A DNA stretch of 64,000 nucleotides from Cellulomonas taurus (lineage in GTDB: Bacteria > Actinomycetota > Actinomycetes > Actinomycetales > Cellulomonadaceae), in the NCBI RefSeq assembly GCF_012931845.1, contig NZ_CP051884.1:3286001-3350000 (forward strand), given 5' to 3'. Positions within the stretch are counted from its first letter, which is position 1; every line of letters starts with the position of its first letter. This document shows positions 17,258 to 26,406 of this stretch, piece after piece. Both the position numbers and the translations under genes were made by a program. Below the pieces are notes generated by a model. It did not search any database, was not told the DNA's origin, and saw nothing but the letters and a program-made list of their open reading frames with translations.

Positions 17258-17971
17258 GTGCGACCCCTGCTCCGTGCCGTGCCCGCTGTCATCGCCCTCG
17301 CCCTGGTCGTCACCGGGTGCAGTTCCTCCGGCGGCACCAAGAAGGACGACCCCCGCGACCGGTCGACCACCAGCTCCCAGCAGTCCTCGGCTGCCGAGGA
17401 CGAGCCGGAGGACACCACGCTGGACACCAAGTACGACGTGCAGCCGGTGGACTTCGGTGCGGCCGGCGACGTGACCGGCCCCGGTGCGACCCTGCCCTTC
17501 GGCACTCCCGCCTGGCTGAACCAAACCGAGACCTTCGGCGACCAGGAGGTCAGCGGGGGCGTCGGCGTCGCGGTGCTGGAGATCCGCGAGCTGGACAAGT
17601 CGATCTACAAGCAGTTCAGCAACGCCGAGGAGTTCGAGCAGTACACCCCCTACGCGGTGATCACCCAGCACCAGTGGCTGTACGACACCCCCGAGGGCTA
17701 CGACCCAACCACGGTGGACCTGTTCCCGATCGCCGCCGACGGCACCGACACCCAGTACCTGACCAGCGGCTTCTCCTTCAACAGCCCCGGCGACAACTGC
17801 GGCCTGCTGCTGCCGGAGTACGACGAGGCGACCCGCACCGCGATCAGCTGCTTCGTGGCGCTGGCCGACGGCACCCCGGTGACCGCGGCGGAGTACAACG
17901 GCGAGTCGTACTCCTCGTTCATCGCGTCCTCGGACAACCCGTACTTCCCGGCGCCGATCACCTGGCAGTGA
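17258..17971 (+). CDS. Predicted lipoprotein of unknown function
   Basis: 237 aa. A signal peptide with lipobox VTGC (Cys ~21) is followed by a Ser/Lys/Asp-rich linker and a soluble domain containing DVTGPGATLPFGTPAWL and GVGVAVLEIRELDKS. The frame stays open upstream to 17189, but GTG 17258 has GGAAGG eight bases before it and gives a normal signal sequence. I do not recognise the domain. Layout (small, acidic, beta-rich, outer face of the membrane) resembles DUF4352-like lipoproteins, but I do not claim membership. It ends just before a strong terminator. Confidence 0.8.
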   Translation: MRPLLRAVPAVIALALVVTGCSSSGGTKKDDPRDRSTTSSQQSSAAEDEPEDTTLDTKYDVQPVDFGAAGDVTGPGATLPFGTPAWLNQTETFGDQEVSGGVGVAVLEIRELDKSIYKQFSNAEEFEQYTPYAVITQHQWLYDTPEGYDPTTVDLFPIAADGTDTQYLTSGFSFNSPGDNCGLLLPEYDEATRTAISCFVALADGTPVTAAEYNGESYSSFIASSDNPYFPAPITWQ

Positions 17972-17980
17972 GCTGACCCG

Positions 17981-18015
17981 AACGCCCCGGACCGCCTGAT
18001 GCGGTCCGGGGCGTT
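17981..18015. terminator. Bidirectional intrinsic-type hairpin
   Basis: A perfect 15-bp inverted repeat (AACGCCCCGGACCGC, loop CTGAT, then its complement) lies ten bases after the lipoprotein stop. It separates that gene from the convergent rpiR gene. There is no U-tract, as is common in very GC-rich genomes. Confidence 0.85.
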
Positions 18016-18039
18016 CGCGTGTCCGGGTTCGGGACGAGG

Positions 18040-18897
18040 TCAGTCGGCGAGGTTGTCCGAGAGGATGTCGAGCACCTGGGCATGTGCCTCGGTCGCCTGC
18101 GTGCCGCGTCGGGCGGCGACGATGCTGACCAACGACTCGACCAGCACCGCCAGCGCGGTCCGGGAGGTGCGTTCCAGCTCGTGCCGGAAGGTGGTCCCGG
18201 CGGGGGCGATCACCAGCTCCGCGTCGGCCAGTTCCCCCAGCGGCGAGTCCCGGAACGAGGTCACGGCCACCACGGTCGCACCCCCGGCCCGGGCGGCACG
18301 GGCCACCTTGAGGCTGGACTCGTTCGCGCCGGAGCCGGAGATCACCACGCAGGCATCCCCCGGGGTCAGGCCGCGGGCGGCGATCTGCTGGCCGATCGCG
18401 TCCGCCACGAAGTCGGCCGTGCGGCCCACCGCGGTCAGGCGCATCGCCATGTCGGTGGCCAGCGGCGCCGACAGTCCGTTGGCGAGCACCAGCAGTCGTC
18501 GTGCCCCGGCCAGGGTCTGCACCGCCTGCTCCACGGCGTCCTCGGCCAGCACCGCGGTGATCTGCGGCAGGGACGCGGCCAGCGCGGCGATGTCGGCCCG
18601 GATCCGGCCCAGCGCGGAGGACCCGTAGTCGACCTGCTCGTCCCGGTGCGCCAGCTCGGCGGCCAGCGCCACCCGCAGCTGGGGGTACCCCTTGTAGCCG
18701 ATCGACTGGCAGGCCCGGACCACGGATGCCCGCCCGACCCCGACCAGGTCGGCGACCTCCTGCGCGGTGGCCTCGACCACCCGCTCCGGCTCGGCCAGCA
18801 CCAGCTCCAGTACCCGACGCTCGGTGGGTTGCAGGCTCGGCAGGGCGGTGGCGATCCGGACGGTGGGCGGGGCGGCGGTCTCAGGGCTGGACGGCAC
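18040..18897 (-). CDS. RpiR-family transcriptional regulator (HTH plus SIS domain)
   Basis: 285 aa. The N-terminal HTH_6 domain contains ATAQEVADLVGVGRASVVRACQ and GYKGYPQLRVALA. The C-terminal SIS sugar-phosphate-binding domain contains LVLANGLSAPLATDMAMRL and DACVVISGSGANESSL. The frame extends to 18951, but GTG 18897 has GGAAGGAG eight bases upstream and a 17-bp overlap with the permease gene, so it is chosen. It is the last gene of the PhnCDE-type operon and probably regulates it in response to a phosphorylated ligand. RpiR proteins usually sense phosphosugars, which hints at a phosphorylated organic substrate. Confidence 0.92.
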   Translation of the reverse strand: MPSSPETAAPPTVRIATALPSLQPTERRVLELVLAEPERVVEATAQEVADLVGVGRASVVRACQSIGYKGYPQLRVALAAELAHRDEQVDYGSSALGRIRADIAALAASLPQITAVLAEDAVEQAVQTLAGARRLLVLANGLSAPLATDMAMRLTAVGRTADFVADAIGQQIAARGLTPGDACVVISGSGANESSLKVARAARAGGATVVAVTSFRDSPLGELADAELVIAPAGTTFRHELERTSRTALAVLVESLVSIVAARRGTQATEAHAQVLDILSDNLAD

Positions 18898-19693
18898 GGG
18901 CGCGCGCTCCTTCCATGATCCGGCGACGCAGCGCACCGGAGACGGCGTCAATGGCGACGGTCACCACGACCACCACGATCAGCAGGACTCCCACCACCGA
19001 CCACTGCCGGTACTGGGTGTAGGAGGTGAGCATGTCACCGATGCCGCCGACCCCGATCAAGCCGAGCACCGCGGAGGAGCGCACGTTGATCTCGAACCGG
19101 TACAGCCAGAACGCCAGGAACTCCGGCAGTGCCTGCGGCCACACCCCCCAGCGCAGCACCTCCATCCCGTTGCCCCCGGCGGCGCGCACCGCCTCCACCG
19201 GGCCGCGGTCGATCCCCTCGATCGACTCGTAGCCCCACTTGCCCAGGGTGCCGACGCCGTTCACCGCGAGCGCCAGGGCACCGGTCAGCGGGGTCAGTCC
19301 GGTCACCGACAGGATCACGATCGCGATGATGATCTCCGGCACCGCGCGGATCACGCTGAACCCGAACCGCAGCATCCCCCGCACCGGGGCCGGGGCGTGG
19401 CCGCGCGCCGACCACAGGCTGAGCGGCGTGGCGATCAGCACGCCGAGCACGGTGCCCAGCCAGGCCATCGCCACCGACCGCCAGGTCTGCCACAGCGCCT
19501 CGGGCAGCTTCGACCACTCCGGGCCGCTGAACATCAGCCACAGGTAGCGCACCACCTCGGACGGCAGGTCGGCGAGCCGGGTCCACGTGATCGGCACCGA
19601 CCAGAAGGCCAGCAGCACCACGACGGTGATCCCGATGCCGAGCAGTCGCAGCGGCAGCCGGGTCGGCCGGGCCGGCAGCACGAGCGCGCTCAC
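18881..19693 (-). CDS. phnE: Phosphonate-type ABC transporter permease PhnE, second copy
   Basis: 270 aa with about six membrane helices and the PhnE coupling loop VEAVRAAGGNGMEVLRWGVWPQALPEF, then NVRSSAVLGLIGVGGIG near the C terminus. GTG 19693 overlaps the stop of the other phnE as GTGA. Two PhnE proteins should form the heterodimeric membrane channel driven by PhnC. The family imports phosphonates, phosphite or, in some cases, phosphate esters; the substrate is not fixed by this sequence. Confidence 0.93.
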   Translation of the reverse strand: MSALVLPARPTRLPLRLLGIGITVVVLLAFWSVPITWTRLADLPSEVVRYLWLMFSGPEWSKLPEALWQTWRSVAMAWLGTVLGVLIATPLSLWSARGHAPAPVRGMLRFGFSVIRAVPEIIIAIVILSVTGLTPLTGALALAVNGVGTLGKWGYESIEGIDRGPVEAVRAAGGNGMEVLRWGVWPQALPEFLAFWLYRFEINVRSSAVLGLIGVGGIGDMLTSYTQYRQWSVVGVLLIVVVVVTVAIDAVSGALRRRIMEGARARAVQP

Positions 19694-20487
19694 ACCAGCC
19701 TCCGGCGGACGGCGCTGCTGATCAGGTCGATGACCAGGACCACGGCGAGGATCTCCAAGATGATGAGGGACAGCTGGTCGTAGCGGTAGAACGAGCGGAC
19801 CGCGTCGATCAGCAGCCCCATCCCGCCCGCGCCGACCAGCCCGAGCACCGACGATGCCCGGACGTTGAGTTCGAGGACGTACAGCAGCTGGTTCAGGAAG
19901 CCGGGCATCATCTCCGGCACCGCGACCGCACGGTTCACCTGGGTCTGGCTGCCACCGGCGGCCCGACCCGCCTCCAGGGCGCCGGTGTCCATCGCCTCCA
20001 GCTGCTCGGAGACCAGCTTCACGATGATGCCGAGGTCGAACAGGACCAGCGCGATGATGCCGGGCAGCGCGCCGACCCCGACCATCGCGACCAGGACGGC
20101 GGCGTAGAGCAGGTCCGGCACCGCTCGCACGATGTTCAGCACGGCGCGCACGATCCGCCGCGTCACCGGGTGCGGGTTGGTGGTCCGCGCCGCCCACAGG
20201 CTCAGCGGCACCGACACCAGCCCGGCCACCGCGGTGGCGATCACCGCCATCTGCAGGGTCTCCAGCAGCGGGGCGACCGTCCGGGGGAAGAACGACCAGT
20301 CGGGTTGCAGCAGCTTGACGATCTTGTCGGCACCGTTCTGCCAGTTGCGCACCATCGCCCCGAGGTCGACCTCCACCCCGATGCCGGGCAGCAGGGTGAC
20401 CACGGTGATCGCCAGCACGACCAGCGCCGCGGCGTAGCCCTTCCACCGGGTCGCCGGTCGGGGCGGGAGCTGGGCGAGGGTGCTCAT
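19690..20487 (-). CDS. phnE: Phosphonate-type ABC transporter permease PhnE, first copy
   Basis: 265 aa with about six helices. The coupling loop reads [28 protein letters not shown] and the C-terminal stretch [20 protein letters not shown] matches PhnE. It overlaps phnC upstream by four bases (ATGA) and the second phnE downstream (GTGA). It is clearly paralogous to the next permease in its helices and motifs, consistent with an ancient tandem duplication seen in many phn operons. Confidence 0.93.
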   Translation of the reverse strand: MSTLAQLPPRPATRWKGYAAALVVLAITVVTLLPGIGVEVDLGAMVRNWQNGADKIVKLLQPDWSFFPRTVAPLLETLQMAVIATAVAGLVSVPLSLWAARTTNPHPVTRRIVRAVLNIVRAVPDLLYAAVLVAMVGVGALPGIIALVLFDLGIIVKLVSEQLEAMDTGALEAGRAAGGSQTQVNRAVAVPEMMPGFLNQLLYVLELNVRASSVLGLVGAGGMGLLIDAVRSFYRYDQLSLIILEILAVVLVIDLISSAVRRRLV

Positions 20488-21308
20488 GCGCCGAGCACGT
20501 CGTCAGGCCGGATCGAGCGACCGTAGATGTCCTCGAAGACCGTGTCCGTGGCGTCGGCCGCCGGTCCGTCGTAGACCACTGTGCCGCCGCGCAGGCCGAT
20601 CAGCCGGGTGCCGTACTCCCGGGCGAGGTCGAGCAGGTGCAGGTTGACCAGCACCGTGATCCCCAGGTCCCGGTTGATCCGGCGCAGGTCGGCCATCACC
20701 CCGTGGGCGGTGGGCGGGTCCAGGCTGGCGACCGGCTCGTCGGCCAGCACCGCGCGCGGCTGTTGCGCCAGGGCTCGGGCGATGGCCACCCGCTGCTGCT
20801 GGCCACCGGACAGGTGCGCCGCCCGGTGCCAGGCGCGGTCCAGCATGCCGACCCGGTCCAGCGCGTCGGCGGCGATCGCCTTGTCCTCGGCGGTGAAGAG
20901 CCCGGCCAGCGTGCGCCAGGTCGGGGTGTGGGCGACCCGGCCGACCAGCACGTTGGACAGCACCGAGGCCCGCCCCGCCAGATTGAAGGACTGGAAGATC
21001 ATCCCGATGTCGCCGCGCAGCGCCCGCAGCGCCCGGCCCCGGGCCGCGGTCAGATCGTGACCGCCCACCTCCACGGTGCCGGAGGTCACCGGCACCAGAC
21101 CGTTCAGCGTCCGGATCATCGTGGACTTGCCGGAGCCGGACAGCCCGACCACCGCGACCATCTCACCGGCGCCGATCTCCAGGCTGACCCGGTCCAGGCC
21201 GACGACGCCGTTCGGGTAGCGGACCGTCACCTCGTGCAGTCGCAGCGGCCACGGGGCGGGCGCCGCAGCACCCACCCCGGGGGCCGCCGCAGCGGTTGTC
21301 GACGTCAC
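20484..21308 (-). CDS. phnC: Phosphonate-type ABC transporter ATP-binding protein
   Basis: 274 aa. Walker A is GLSGSGKST, the Q-loop region [13 protein letters not shown], the signature LSGGQQQR and Walker [17 protein letters not shown]; the switch His is in NLHLLDLA. The SFNL after the Q-loop and the [11 protein letters not shown] segment are characteristic of PhnC. It couples ATP hydrolysis to the two PhnE permeases. The start overlaps the phnD stop by four bases. Confidence 0.94.
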   Translation of the reverse strand: MTSTTAAAAPGVGAAAPAPWPLRLHEVTVRYPNGVVGLDRVSLEIGAGEMVAVVGLSGSGKSTMIRTLNGLVPVTSGTVEVGGHDLTAARGRALRALRGDIGMIFQSFNLAGRASVLSNVLVGRVAHTPTWRTLAGLFTAEDKAIAADALDRVGMLDRAWHRAAHLSGGQQQRVAIARALAQQPRAVLADEPVASLDPPTAHGVMADLRRINRDLGITVLVNLHLLDLAREYGTRLIGLRGGTVVYDGPAADATDTVFEDIYGRSIRPDDVLGA

Positions 21309-22279
21309 TGGAGGCCGAGCTTCTCCGCCGCGCGGGCGACGACGTCCAGGCTGTCCGGGTCGGCCGGGGCGAGCTTGGTGATCGAGTAGATCGACTCCAG
21401 CACCGCCGAACCCTCGGCCGACTCCGAGTAGGACCGCAGCGCCTCGGTGATCCGGTCCTGCAGCTCCGGCGACAGGTCGTCGGTGAGGGCCACGCCGTCG
21501 TTCGGGATCTCCTCGGTCAGGGCGAAGACCACCACCTTCTGGCCCACGTCCGGGGTGTCCGAGGCGACGATGGTGCGGGCGTCCCAGAACGAGAGGCCGA
21601 CCTCGGCGTCACCGTTGTAGACCGCGAGCACCGAGGCGTCGTTCGCGGTCACCGGCACCTGCTGGATGTCGGTGTCGGTGTCCAGACCGGCCTCCTGCAG
21701 GGCCAGGATCGGGTAGATGTACCCGGCCGGCGACGCGGGGCCGAGCACGGAGACCTTGGCGCCCTTGACCTTGGTGATCGAGTCCAGACCGGCCGGACCG
21801 GACATCGCGTCGGCGCCGTTGCAGAACAGCATGCCGTCCCGCTCGACCGGCTCGTCCTCGCAGTACTTGTCCGGGTTGTTGGTCATGAACTGCGCCGGGT
21901 AGGAGATGTTCCCGTTGCGCTCGGTCTGCAGCACCACCGAGGCGTCGTACATGTCGTTCGCCTGCCACAACTGGAGCGAGGGCAGGAAGCCGATCTGCGC
22001 CTGACCGGCACCCATCGCCTCGACGGCTGCCTGGTAGTCCTTGGAGACCACCCCGGTGACCTCGATGCCGAGCTCCTCGGTCAGGTAGTCGGTCAGCGGC
22101 GCGGCGGTGTCCACCAGGCCGTCCTGGTCCTGCGACGGCACCAGCGCCAGCGTGAGGCTGGTCGGATCGGCGGGCGCGTCGTCGGTGCTCGCGGCGTCGG
22201 CGGAGCCGGAACAGGCGGACAGGGCCAGAGCCGCGGTGGCGAACAGCGCGGCGGCGGAGAGTGCGTGGGTCTGCTTCAT
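21305..22279 (-). CDS. phnD: Phosphonate/phosphite-type ABC transporter substrate-binding lipoprotein
   Basis: 324 aa. Signal peptide with lipobox LSAC (Cys ~23). The mature part follows the PhnD fold: [55 protein letters not shown], then [12 protein letters not shown] near the hinge, where PhnD proteins hold the phosphonate group through Ser/Thr residues. It would deliver a phosphonate-like ligand to PhnE1/E2. ATG 22279 overlaps the HAD gene stop as ATGA. Confidence 0.92.
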   Translation of the reverse strand: MKQTHALSAAALFATAALALSACSGSADAASTDDAPADPTSLTLALVPSQDQDGLVDTAAPLTDYLTEELGIEVTGVVSKDYQAAVEAMGAGQAQIGFLPSLQLWQANDMYDASVVLQTERNGNISYPAQFMTNNPDKYCEDEPVERDGMLFCNGADAMSGPAGLDSITKVKGAKVSVLGPASPAGYIYPILALQEAGLDTDTDIQQVPVTANDASVLAVYNGDAEVGLSFWDARTIVASDTPDVGQKVVVFALTEEIPNDGVALTDDLSPELQDRITEALRSYSESAEGSAVLESIYSITKLAPADPDSLDVVARAAEKLGLQ

Positions 22280-22977
22280 CGCGTGAGTCCTTCAACGAGT
22301 GACGACTGCACCCAGGTGCGGATCGCCGGGAACAGGGACGGCAGGTCCGGACCGACATGGGTCGGCCGGGCTTCCGGTGGTGGGCACCGGGAGATCAGGG
22401 CGGTGGTGTGACCGCGGGCGGCGACCGGCGCCAGGTCGTTCACCCACACATCGCCGACGGAGAGCACCCGGACCGGACCGGCCGGGGCGACCCGCAGGGA
22501 GTCGAGCAGGGTGTCCATGCCACCGGGCTTGCCGACCTCCGGGGCGATCCGGTCGATCAGCCCGCCGAGCCCGATGCCGCGCAGCGCCTCACGCAGGCGG
22601 ATGTCCGGGGCATTGGTGGCCAGCACGATCGTCGCGTCCGGCCGCAGCTCGGCCAGCAGCTCCGCCAGTCCCGGCGGCGCGCTGATCGGCGCCTGGTCGG
22701 TGGCCAGTGCGTGCCGGGACGCCAGGTACGCGGCCGAGAGGGCATGCGGTCCGACCCCGTGCTCCTCGGCGAGCATCCGCACCAGGTCGTAGCCGTCCAA
22801 CGGAGCCCGGTCCTGGTCGACGGCCGCCAGCCCGGCATCGAGCTGCCGCAGGACGGCCTTCCGGTCGGCAGCGGGCAACAGGGCCACCGCCGCCTGGGCA
22901 TAGGCACGCACCGGACCGTCACCGACGGCGACGGTGCCGTCGAAGTCGAGCAGGAGCAGAGTGTCGGAGCGGGACAC
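22276..22977 (-). CDS. HAD-superfamily phosphatase of the PhnCDE operon
   Basis: 233 aa. HAD motif I is DFDGTVA, motif II is VLATNAP, and the late motif is SVGDVWVNDLAP with Lys of the GKPGG segment serving as motif III. A helical cap of ~80 residues sits after motif I. The family cleaves phosphate monoesters, and some members cleave C-P bonds (phosphonatase PhnX, whose cap Lys I cannot confirm here). It is the first gene of the operon and overlaps phnD, so it probably processes the imported compound. GTG 22977 is used; no strong Shine-Dalgarno is visible. Confidence 0.85.
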   Translation of the reverse strand: MSRSDTLLLLDFDGTVAVGDGPVRAYAQAAVALLPAADRKAVLRQLDAGLAAVDQDRAPLDGYDLVRMLAEEHGVGPHALSAAYLASRHALATDQAPISAPPGLAELLAELRPDATIVLATNAPDIRLREALRGIGLGGLIDRIAPEVGKPGGMDTLLDSLRVAPAGPVRVLSVGDVWVNDLAPVAARGHTTALISRCPPPEARPTHVGPDLPSLFPAIRTWVQSSLVEGLTR

Positions 22978-23011
22978 GGGTCACCATTCGTGGTCGGGTC
23001 GTCTGGACGCA

Positions 23012-23041
23012 CCGTCCACGCTAGGGATTGATGGTGGACGG
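23012..23041. promoter_or_regulatory. Inverted repeat around the promoter of the HAD-phnDCEE-rpiR operon
   Basis: CCGTCCAC (23012-23019) and its complement GTGGACGG (23034-23041) flank 14 bases. On the minus strand TAGCGT (23023-23018), a good -10 hexamer for the operon, lies at the inner edge. It is a reasonable operator for the RpiR protein encoded at the end of the operon, though nothing in the sequence proves the pairing. Confidence 0.45.
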
Positions 23042-23093
23042 AATGACCCCATGCGGTGAACGCCGGACGAACACTCCGTTCACCCGGCCGCCC

Positions 23094-23099
23094 TACCGT
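23094..23099 (+). promoter_or_regulatory. -10 element of a leaderless promoter (hypothetical gene at 23106)
   Basis: TACCGT, six bases, then GTG 23106. It supports that start over the earlier in-frame ATG at 23028. Confidence 0.5.
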
Positions 23100-23105
23100 C
23101 GACCC

Positions 23106-23681
23106 GTGCCCATCGACCCGCACTCCCTCGCCGACCAGATCCGCCAGGACGCCGCCGACGGCACCTTCACGCACTGGGGCCGCTCCACCCTGCTGGACGA
23201 GAACACCGGCACCCCGATGCTCGACGCCGCCACCCTCGCCCTGCTGCAACAGTGGGCCGGACTTCCGGTGGAGCACCCGATCACCAACGCCGGACTCGCC
23301 CACGTCTACGGGTACCTGCTCTCCACCGCCGAGACCCCGTACGGCCGCAAACGCGACCGGTGGCTCGACGGCTCGCTCGCCACCGCCCTCGGCCTACCGC
23401 CCGACCACTTCCTGCCCTGGCACCGGCCCGACGCGCGCACCCTCGCCCAGCGGGTCACCGACGCGGTGCTGCCCGTGCTGGCCGCACCGCCCGCTGACGC
23501 ACTGCTGGTGCGGGAGGACTCGGGGACGGGGTTGCGGACGGTGGTGACCGGCGGGGGTGCGCTGGTGTACGGGTGGGCGGGGCGGGCGGTGACGGCGTTT
23601 CCGGTGGGGACGGATGCGGGGCGGATCGCGGAGTTGCGGGGGATGCCGGACGGGGCGCGGTACAACGCGGTGTGTGAGTGA
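23106..23681 (+). CDS. Hypothetical protein, conserved-looking soluble protein
   Basis: 191 aa, soluble, with no signal peptide or membrane segment. The first ~130 residues use actinobacterial codons and contain the distinctive stretches GTFTHWGRSTLLDENTGTP and VYGYLLSTAETPYGRKRDRW. The last ~60 residues are Gly/Val-rich with an unusual run of ggg-ending codons (e.g. TVVTGGGALVYGWAGRAV). I do not recognise the family and assign no function. It converges on the ABC permease gene, 24 bp away. The alternative ATG at 23028 would add 26 residues. Confidence 0.7.
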   Translation: MPIDPHSLADQIRQDAADGTFTHWGRSTLLDENTGTPMLDAATLALLQQWAGLPVEHPITNAGLAHVYGYLLSTAETPYGRKRDRWLDGSLATALGLPPDHFLPWHRPDARTLAQRVTDAVLPVLAAPPADALLVREDSGTGLRTVVTGGGALVYGWAGRAVTAFPVGTDAGRIAELRGMPDGARYNAVCE

Positions 23682-23705
23682 GTGGGCGCTCCGTCCGCGG
23701 ATGAC

Positions 23706-24809
23706 TCACTCCCGCACGTAGATCATCAGCCGGCGCTCGCGGATCCCGGCGAGCGCGATCCCGGCACCGAGCATCGCCGCCACCAGGCTCGGCAGGATCA
23801 CACGCAGCGCGAGCACGATCGAGGCCGTCATCCCCTCCGGAGGTCCGACCGCCGCCGCGATCACCGCGCAGGACGACGCCAGCAGTCCGGACGGCACCAC
23901 CCACGACGCCACCTCCCCGCCGACGATCCCGATCAGCGCCGCCGCCGTCACCCCGTCGTGCAGCAGCCCAGCGATGACGGCGCGGCGGGAGCGGACCGAG
24001 AGGAACCCGATCACCAGGGCCACGCCGCTCGACAACCACGGCGCGAACCGGGTCAGCCGTCCGTCGAAGACCGTCCCGCCGTCGAATCGAGCACCGAGCG
24101 TCGTGTTCAGTTGGGAGACGACCGCGGGCGACTCCTGGTCACGCCCCTCCCCCGGCAGCAGGGTGGTCCGGAGCACCGACCCGATGGTGGTGGGCACGGG
24201 CCAGGTCGACACCCAGCACTCGTCGAAGGCTCCCCAGGGGCTGACCGGCAGCAGCGCGGCGTAGCCGTAGCCGGGTCGCCGACCGTCCGACGGCCACCCG
24301 TAGGTGGCGGTCACCTCGACACTGCCGGTGTTCAACGACAGGGTGGAACCGATCGGCGTGCCGAGGGCGTCGACAGCTTGGTCGGACAGCACCACCCCGG
24401 CGGCAGGGGTCCGCTCGATGCCCAGCACCGCGAGCAGCCCCGGCGTCACCTCGGTGGTCGGGATCGTCGTTCGGGGCAGCGCGGCGGGCGCAAGTGGGTC
24501 CGGAGCGGCGCGGATCGCACCGGCGGCGACCACCTGATCCAGGTCGGCGAGCGCTGCGCACGCGGCACCGTCCACCCGGCCCGGTGCGGCCAGCGTCAGG
24601 ACCGCCGCACCGGCGTCCCGGTAGGCGGCGGCCGCGCGTACCGCCTGGCGCACCGCGGCGACCTCGCCGGCCGCGAGACCGATGAGCAGGGCGGTCAGAG
24701 CGACCGCGGTCAGCACCGTTCTGGCCGCCCCGGTGGCGACGTCGCGCCGGACTTCGCGGCAGATCGCCGACCAGCGCATCCCCCCGGCAGAGCCCTGACC
24801 GCGGGTCAT
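23706..24809 (-). CDS. MacB/FtsX-like ABC transporter permease of the peptide cassette
   Basis: 367 aa with one N-terminal membrane helix (TVLTAVALTALLIGLAAGEV), a ~225-residue extracytoplasmic domain, and three C-terminal helices (starting APWLSSGVALVIGFLSV). This 1+3 topology is that of MacB/FtsX-type permeases, which act mechanically to expel substrates rather than through a classic channel. ATG 24809 overlaps the ATPase stop as ATGA. Last gene of the five-gene cassette. Sequence identity to named MacB proteins looks low, so the assignment rests on topology and neighbours. Confidence 0.8.
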   Translation of the reverse strand: MTRGQGSAGGMRWSAICREVRRDVATGAARTVLTAVALTALLIGLAAGEVAAVRQAVRAAAAYRDAGAAVLTLAAPGRVDGAACAALADLDQVVAAGAIRAAPDPLAPAALPRTTIPTTEVTPGLLAVLGIERTPAAGVVLSDQAVDALGTPIGSTLSLNTGSVEVTATYGWPSDGRRPGYGYAALLPVSPWGAFDECWVSTWPVPTTIGSVLRTTLLPGEGRDQESPAVVSQLNTTLGARFDGGTVFDGRLTRFAPWLSSGVALVIGFLSVRSRRAVIAGLLHDGVTAAALIGIVGGEVASWVVPSGLLASSCAVIAAAVGPPEGMTASIVLALRVILPSLVAAMLGAGIALAGIRERRLMIYVRE

Positions 24810-25411
24810 GTCCACCCCACGCGCTCGGTGAGGTCGATCAGGTCGGTGCACGCGGCCCGGGTGTCGTCGTCGTGCGTCGCGATCACCACCACGGTGTGGG
24901 GTGGCCGTAGCCGGGTCAGCACCTGGTTGACCTCGGCCGCACGCGTGCGGTCGAGCTGCGCCGTGGGTTCGTCGACCAGGAGCAGTCCGGGTCGGGCCGC
25001 GAGACCGCGGGCGAGCATCAGCCGTTGCGCCTCACCACCGGACAGCCGCCGGAACTCCCGACCGGCTGCGGCCGTCAGTCCGACCTGGTGCAGGAGTTCG
25101 GCCGCGGCGACCTCTGCGTCCCGGACCCCGGCGCCGGTGGCGAGCAGCGGCCACGTCACGTGGTCCAACGCGCTCCGCCGTGGTGAGCCGTGCGGGCTCT
25201 GGAACACCCAGGCGATCCGGCCGGTGACGGCGGTCGTGCTGGTGCCCTCTGCCGGGGGGGTCCAGCCGGCCAGGATCGACAGCAGGGTCGACTTCCCGGC
25301 GCCGGAGGGTCCGGTGACGGCGTAGGACCGCCCCGGTTCCAGGTCCACGGTCAGCCCGCGGAACAGCCACGGCCCGCCGTCGAAGCGATGGCCCAGATCG
25401 CGCAGGATCAC
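24806..25411 (-). CDS. ABC transporter ATP-binding protein of the peptide cassette (MacB/LolD type)
   Basis: 201 aa, compact as in LolD/MacB-type ATPases. Walker A is GPSGAGKST, the signature LSGGEAQR, Walker B LLLVDEPTAQLD, and the switch VVVIATHDDDT. GTG 25411 overlaps the adaptor gene's TGA as GTGA; GTG 25417 is a possible alternative, and the longer open frame runs antisense-like through the adaptor gene and was not used. It should drive the permease encoded immediately downstream. Confidence 0.9.
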   Translation of the reverse strand: MILRDLGHRFDGGPWLFRGLTVDLEPGRSYAVTGPSGAGKSTLLSILAGWTPPAEGTSTTAVTGRIAWVFQSPHGSPRRSALDHVTWPLLATGAGVRDAEVAAAELLHQVGLTAAAGREFRRLSGGEAQRLMLARGLAARPGLLLVDEPTAQLDRTRAAEVNQVLTRLRPPHTVVVIATHDDDTRAACTDLIDLTERVGWT

Positions 25412-26406
25412 GGGCACGGCACGCCCTCGGGAGCCGACAGCCGGACCGACGTCGGCAACCTGTCGTCGAAGGTGACCAATGACTGTCCCAGGTCCGAGGA
25501 CACCAACCGCACCGGTATGGCGCGTCCGTCCCCGAACACGCACGCCCGGTCATCGAGCACGCCGAAGACAGCCCCGGGCGGCACCGCGCTCACTTGCATC
25601 GGCTCCGCCAGCCGCCAGCTGCCGGTCAGCGGATCCGACGTCGACCCCACCGGCAGGGCATCCACCGGCTGGTCGATGTCCACCGTCAGGCCGTCGGTCA
25701 TCGCCAGTGCCACGCCATTCACCGTCAGCACCCGCGGCCCGGCGACGGCATCGGGCGGTGTGGTGGTCAGAACTACCGACCGCACTGCTCCCTGGACCTC
25801 TCCCATCGACTGGCCAGCAGTGACCGTCTCGCCACGATCCACGTCGCAGGACGCCAGGTGCACCGCGGGGGCCGGCAACCAGAACACCGCGTCGACCGGC
25901 ACCGTGGTCCCGGACTCGGTGCCGGGCACTGCCGCGCCGCGCACGGTGGCGAATGCCTGGATGGTGGACCGGCCGACCACACCGTCCACGGCGATCTCGG
26001 CGCCCAGGTCCACGAGCGCCTGTTGCAGGGCCGTCACGTCATCCCCGCTGTCGCCCACCGCGAGGTCGCGCCACAACGGCAGCGAGGTCGCGAGGTTCAG
26101 CAACCCGCGACCGTCCACCGCGAGGGACGACGCCCCCGAGAGCAGTTCGACGCCGGCGCCGCACTGCCATGCGGTGACGCGACCCTCGGTCGGTACCGTC
26201 AGGGTCGTGGCGTCGGCTCGCTCCACGGCGACCTCGACCGTCCTGGCATCGTCGAAGCTGCGTGCGCTCGGAGCCACGTCCTCGATCGCCACGGGCTCCG
26301 CCAGGACGTCGGGTCGCGCGGCCTGGGTGACGACGACCCCCGCCGCCGCACCGATCGCCGCCACCGTCAGCATCGACCCGACGAGCACGGGCGCCCGGGA
26401 CGTCAC
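25408..26406 (-). CDS. HlyD/MacA-like adaptor with a peptidoglycan-binding domain
   Basis: 332 aa. One N-terminal signal anchor (APVLVGSMLTVAAIGAAAGVVV), then a periplasmic-adaptor-like body. A PG_binding_1 motif lies near residues 105-155 (GDSGDDVTALQQALVDLGAEIAVDG..). The rest is beta-rich with barrel-sandwich-type repeats (GETVTAGQSMGEVQG). In Gram-positive MacAB-like exporters such adaptors bridge the permease and the cell wall. GTG 26406 overlaps the lipoprotein stop as GTGA. It suggests the cassette moves something outward through the wall. Confidence 0.85.
   Translation of the reverse strand: MTSRAPVLVGSMLTVAAIGAAAGVVVTQAARPDVLAEPVAIEDVAPSARSFDDARTVEVAVERADATTLTVPTEGRVTAWQCGAGVELLSGASSLAVDGRGLLNLATSLPLWRDLAVGDSGDDVTALQQALVDLGAEIAVDGVVGRSTIQAFATVRGAAVPGTESGTTVPVDAVFWLPAPAVHLASCDVDRGETVTAGQSMGEVQGAVRSVVLTTTPPDAVAGPRVLTVNGVALAMTDGLTVDIDQPVDALPVGSTSDPLTGSWRLAEPMQVSAVPPGAVFGVLDDRACVFGDGRAIPVRLVSSDLGQSLVTFDDRLPTSVRLSAPEGVPCP

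Noticed and set aside
14993-17671. 892-codon minus-strand frame opposite the Fe-S oxidoreductase
   Set aside because: Antisense to two ferredoxin motifs and CCG domains that are clearly coding on the plus strand.
22276-22977. Phosphonoacetaldehyde hydrolase (PhnX)
   Set aside because: The HAD core is clear, but the Schiff-base Lys of the PhnX cap could not be identified, and no PhnW transaminase is adjacent.
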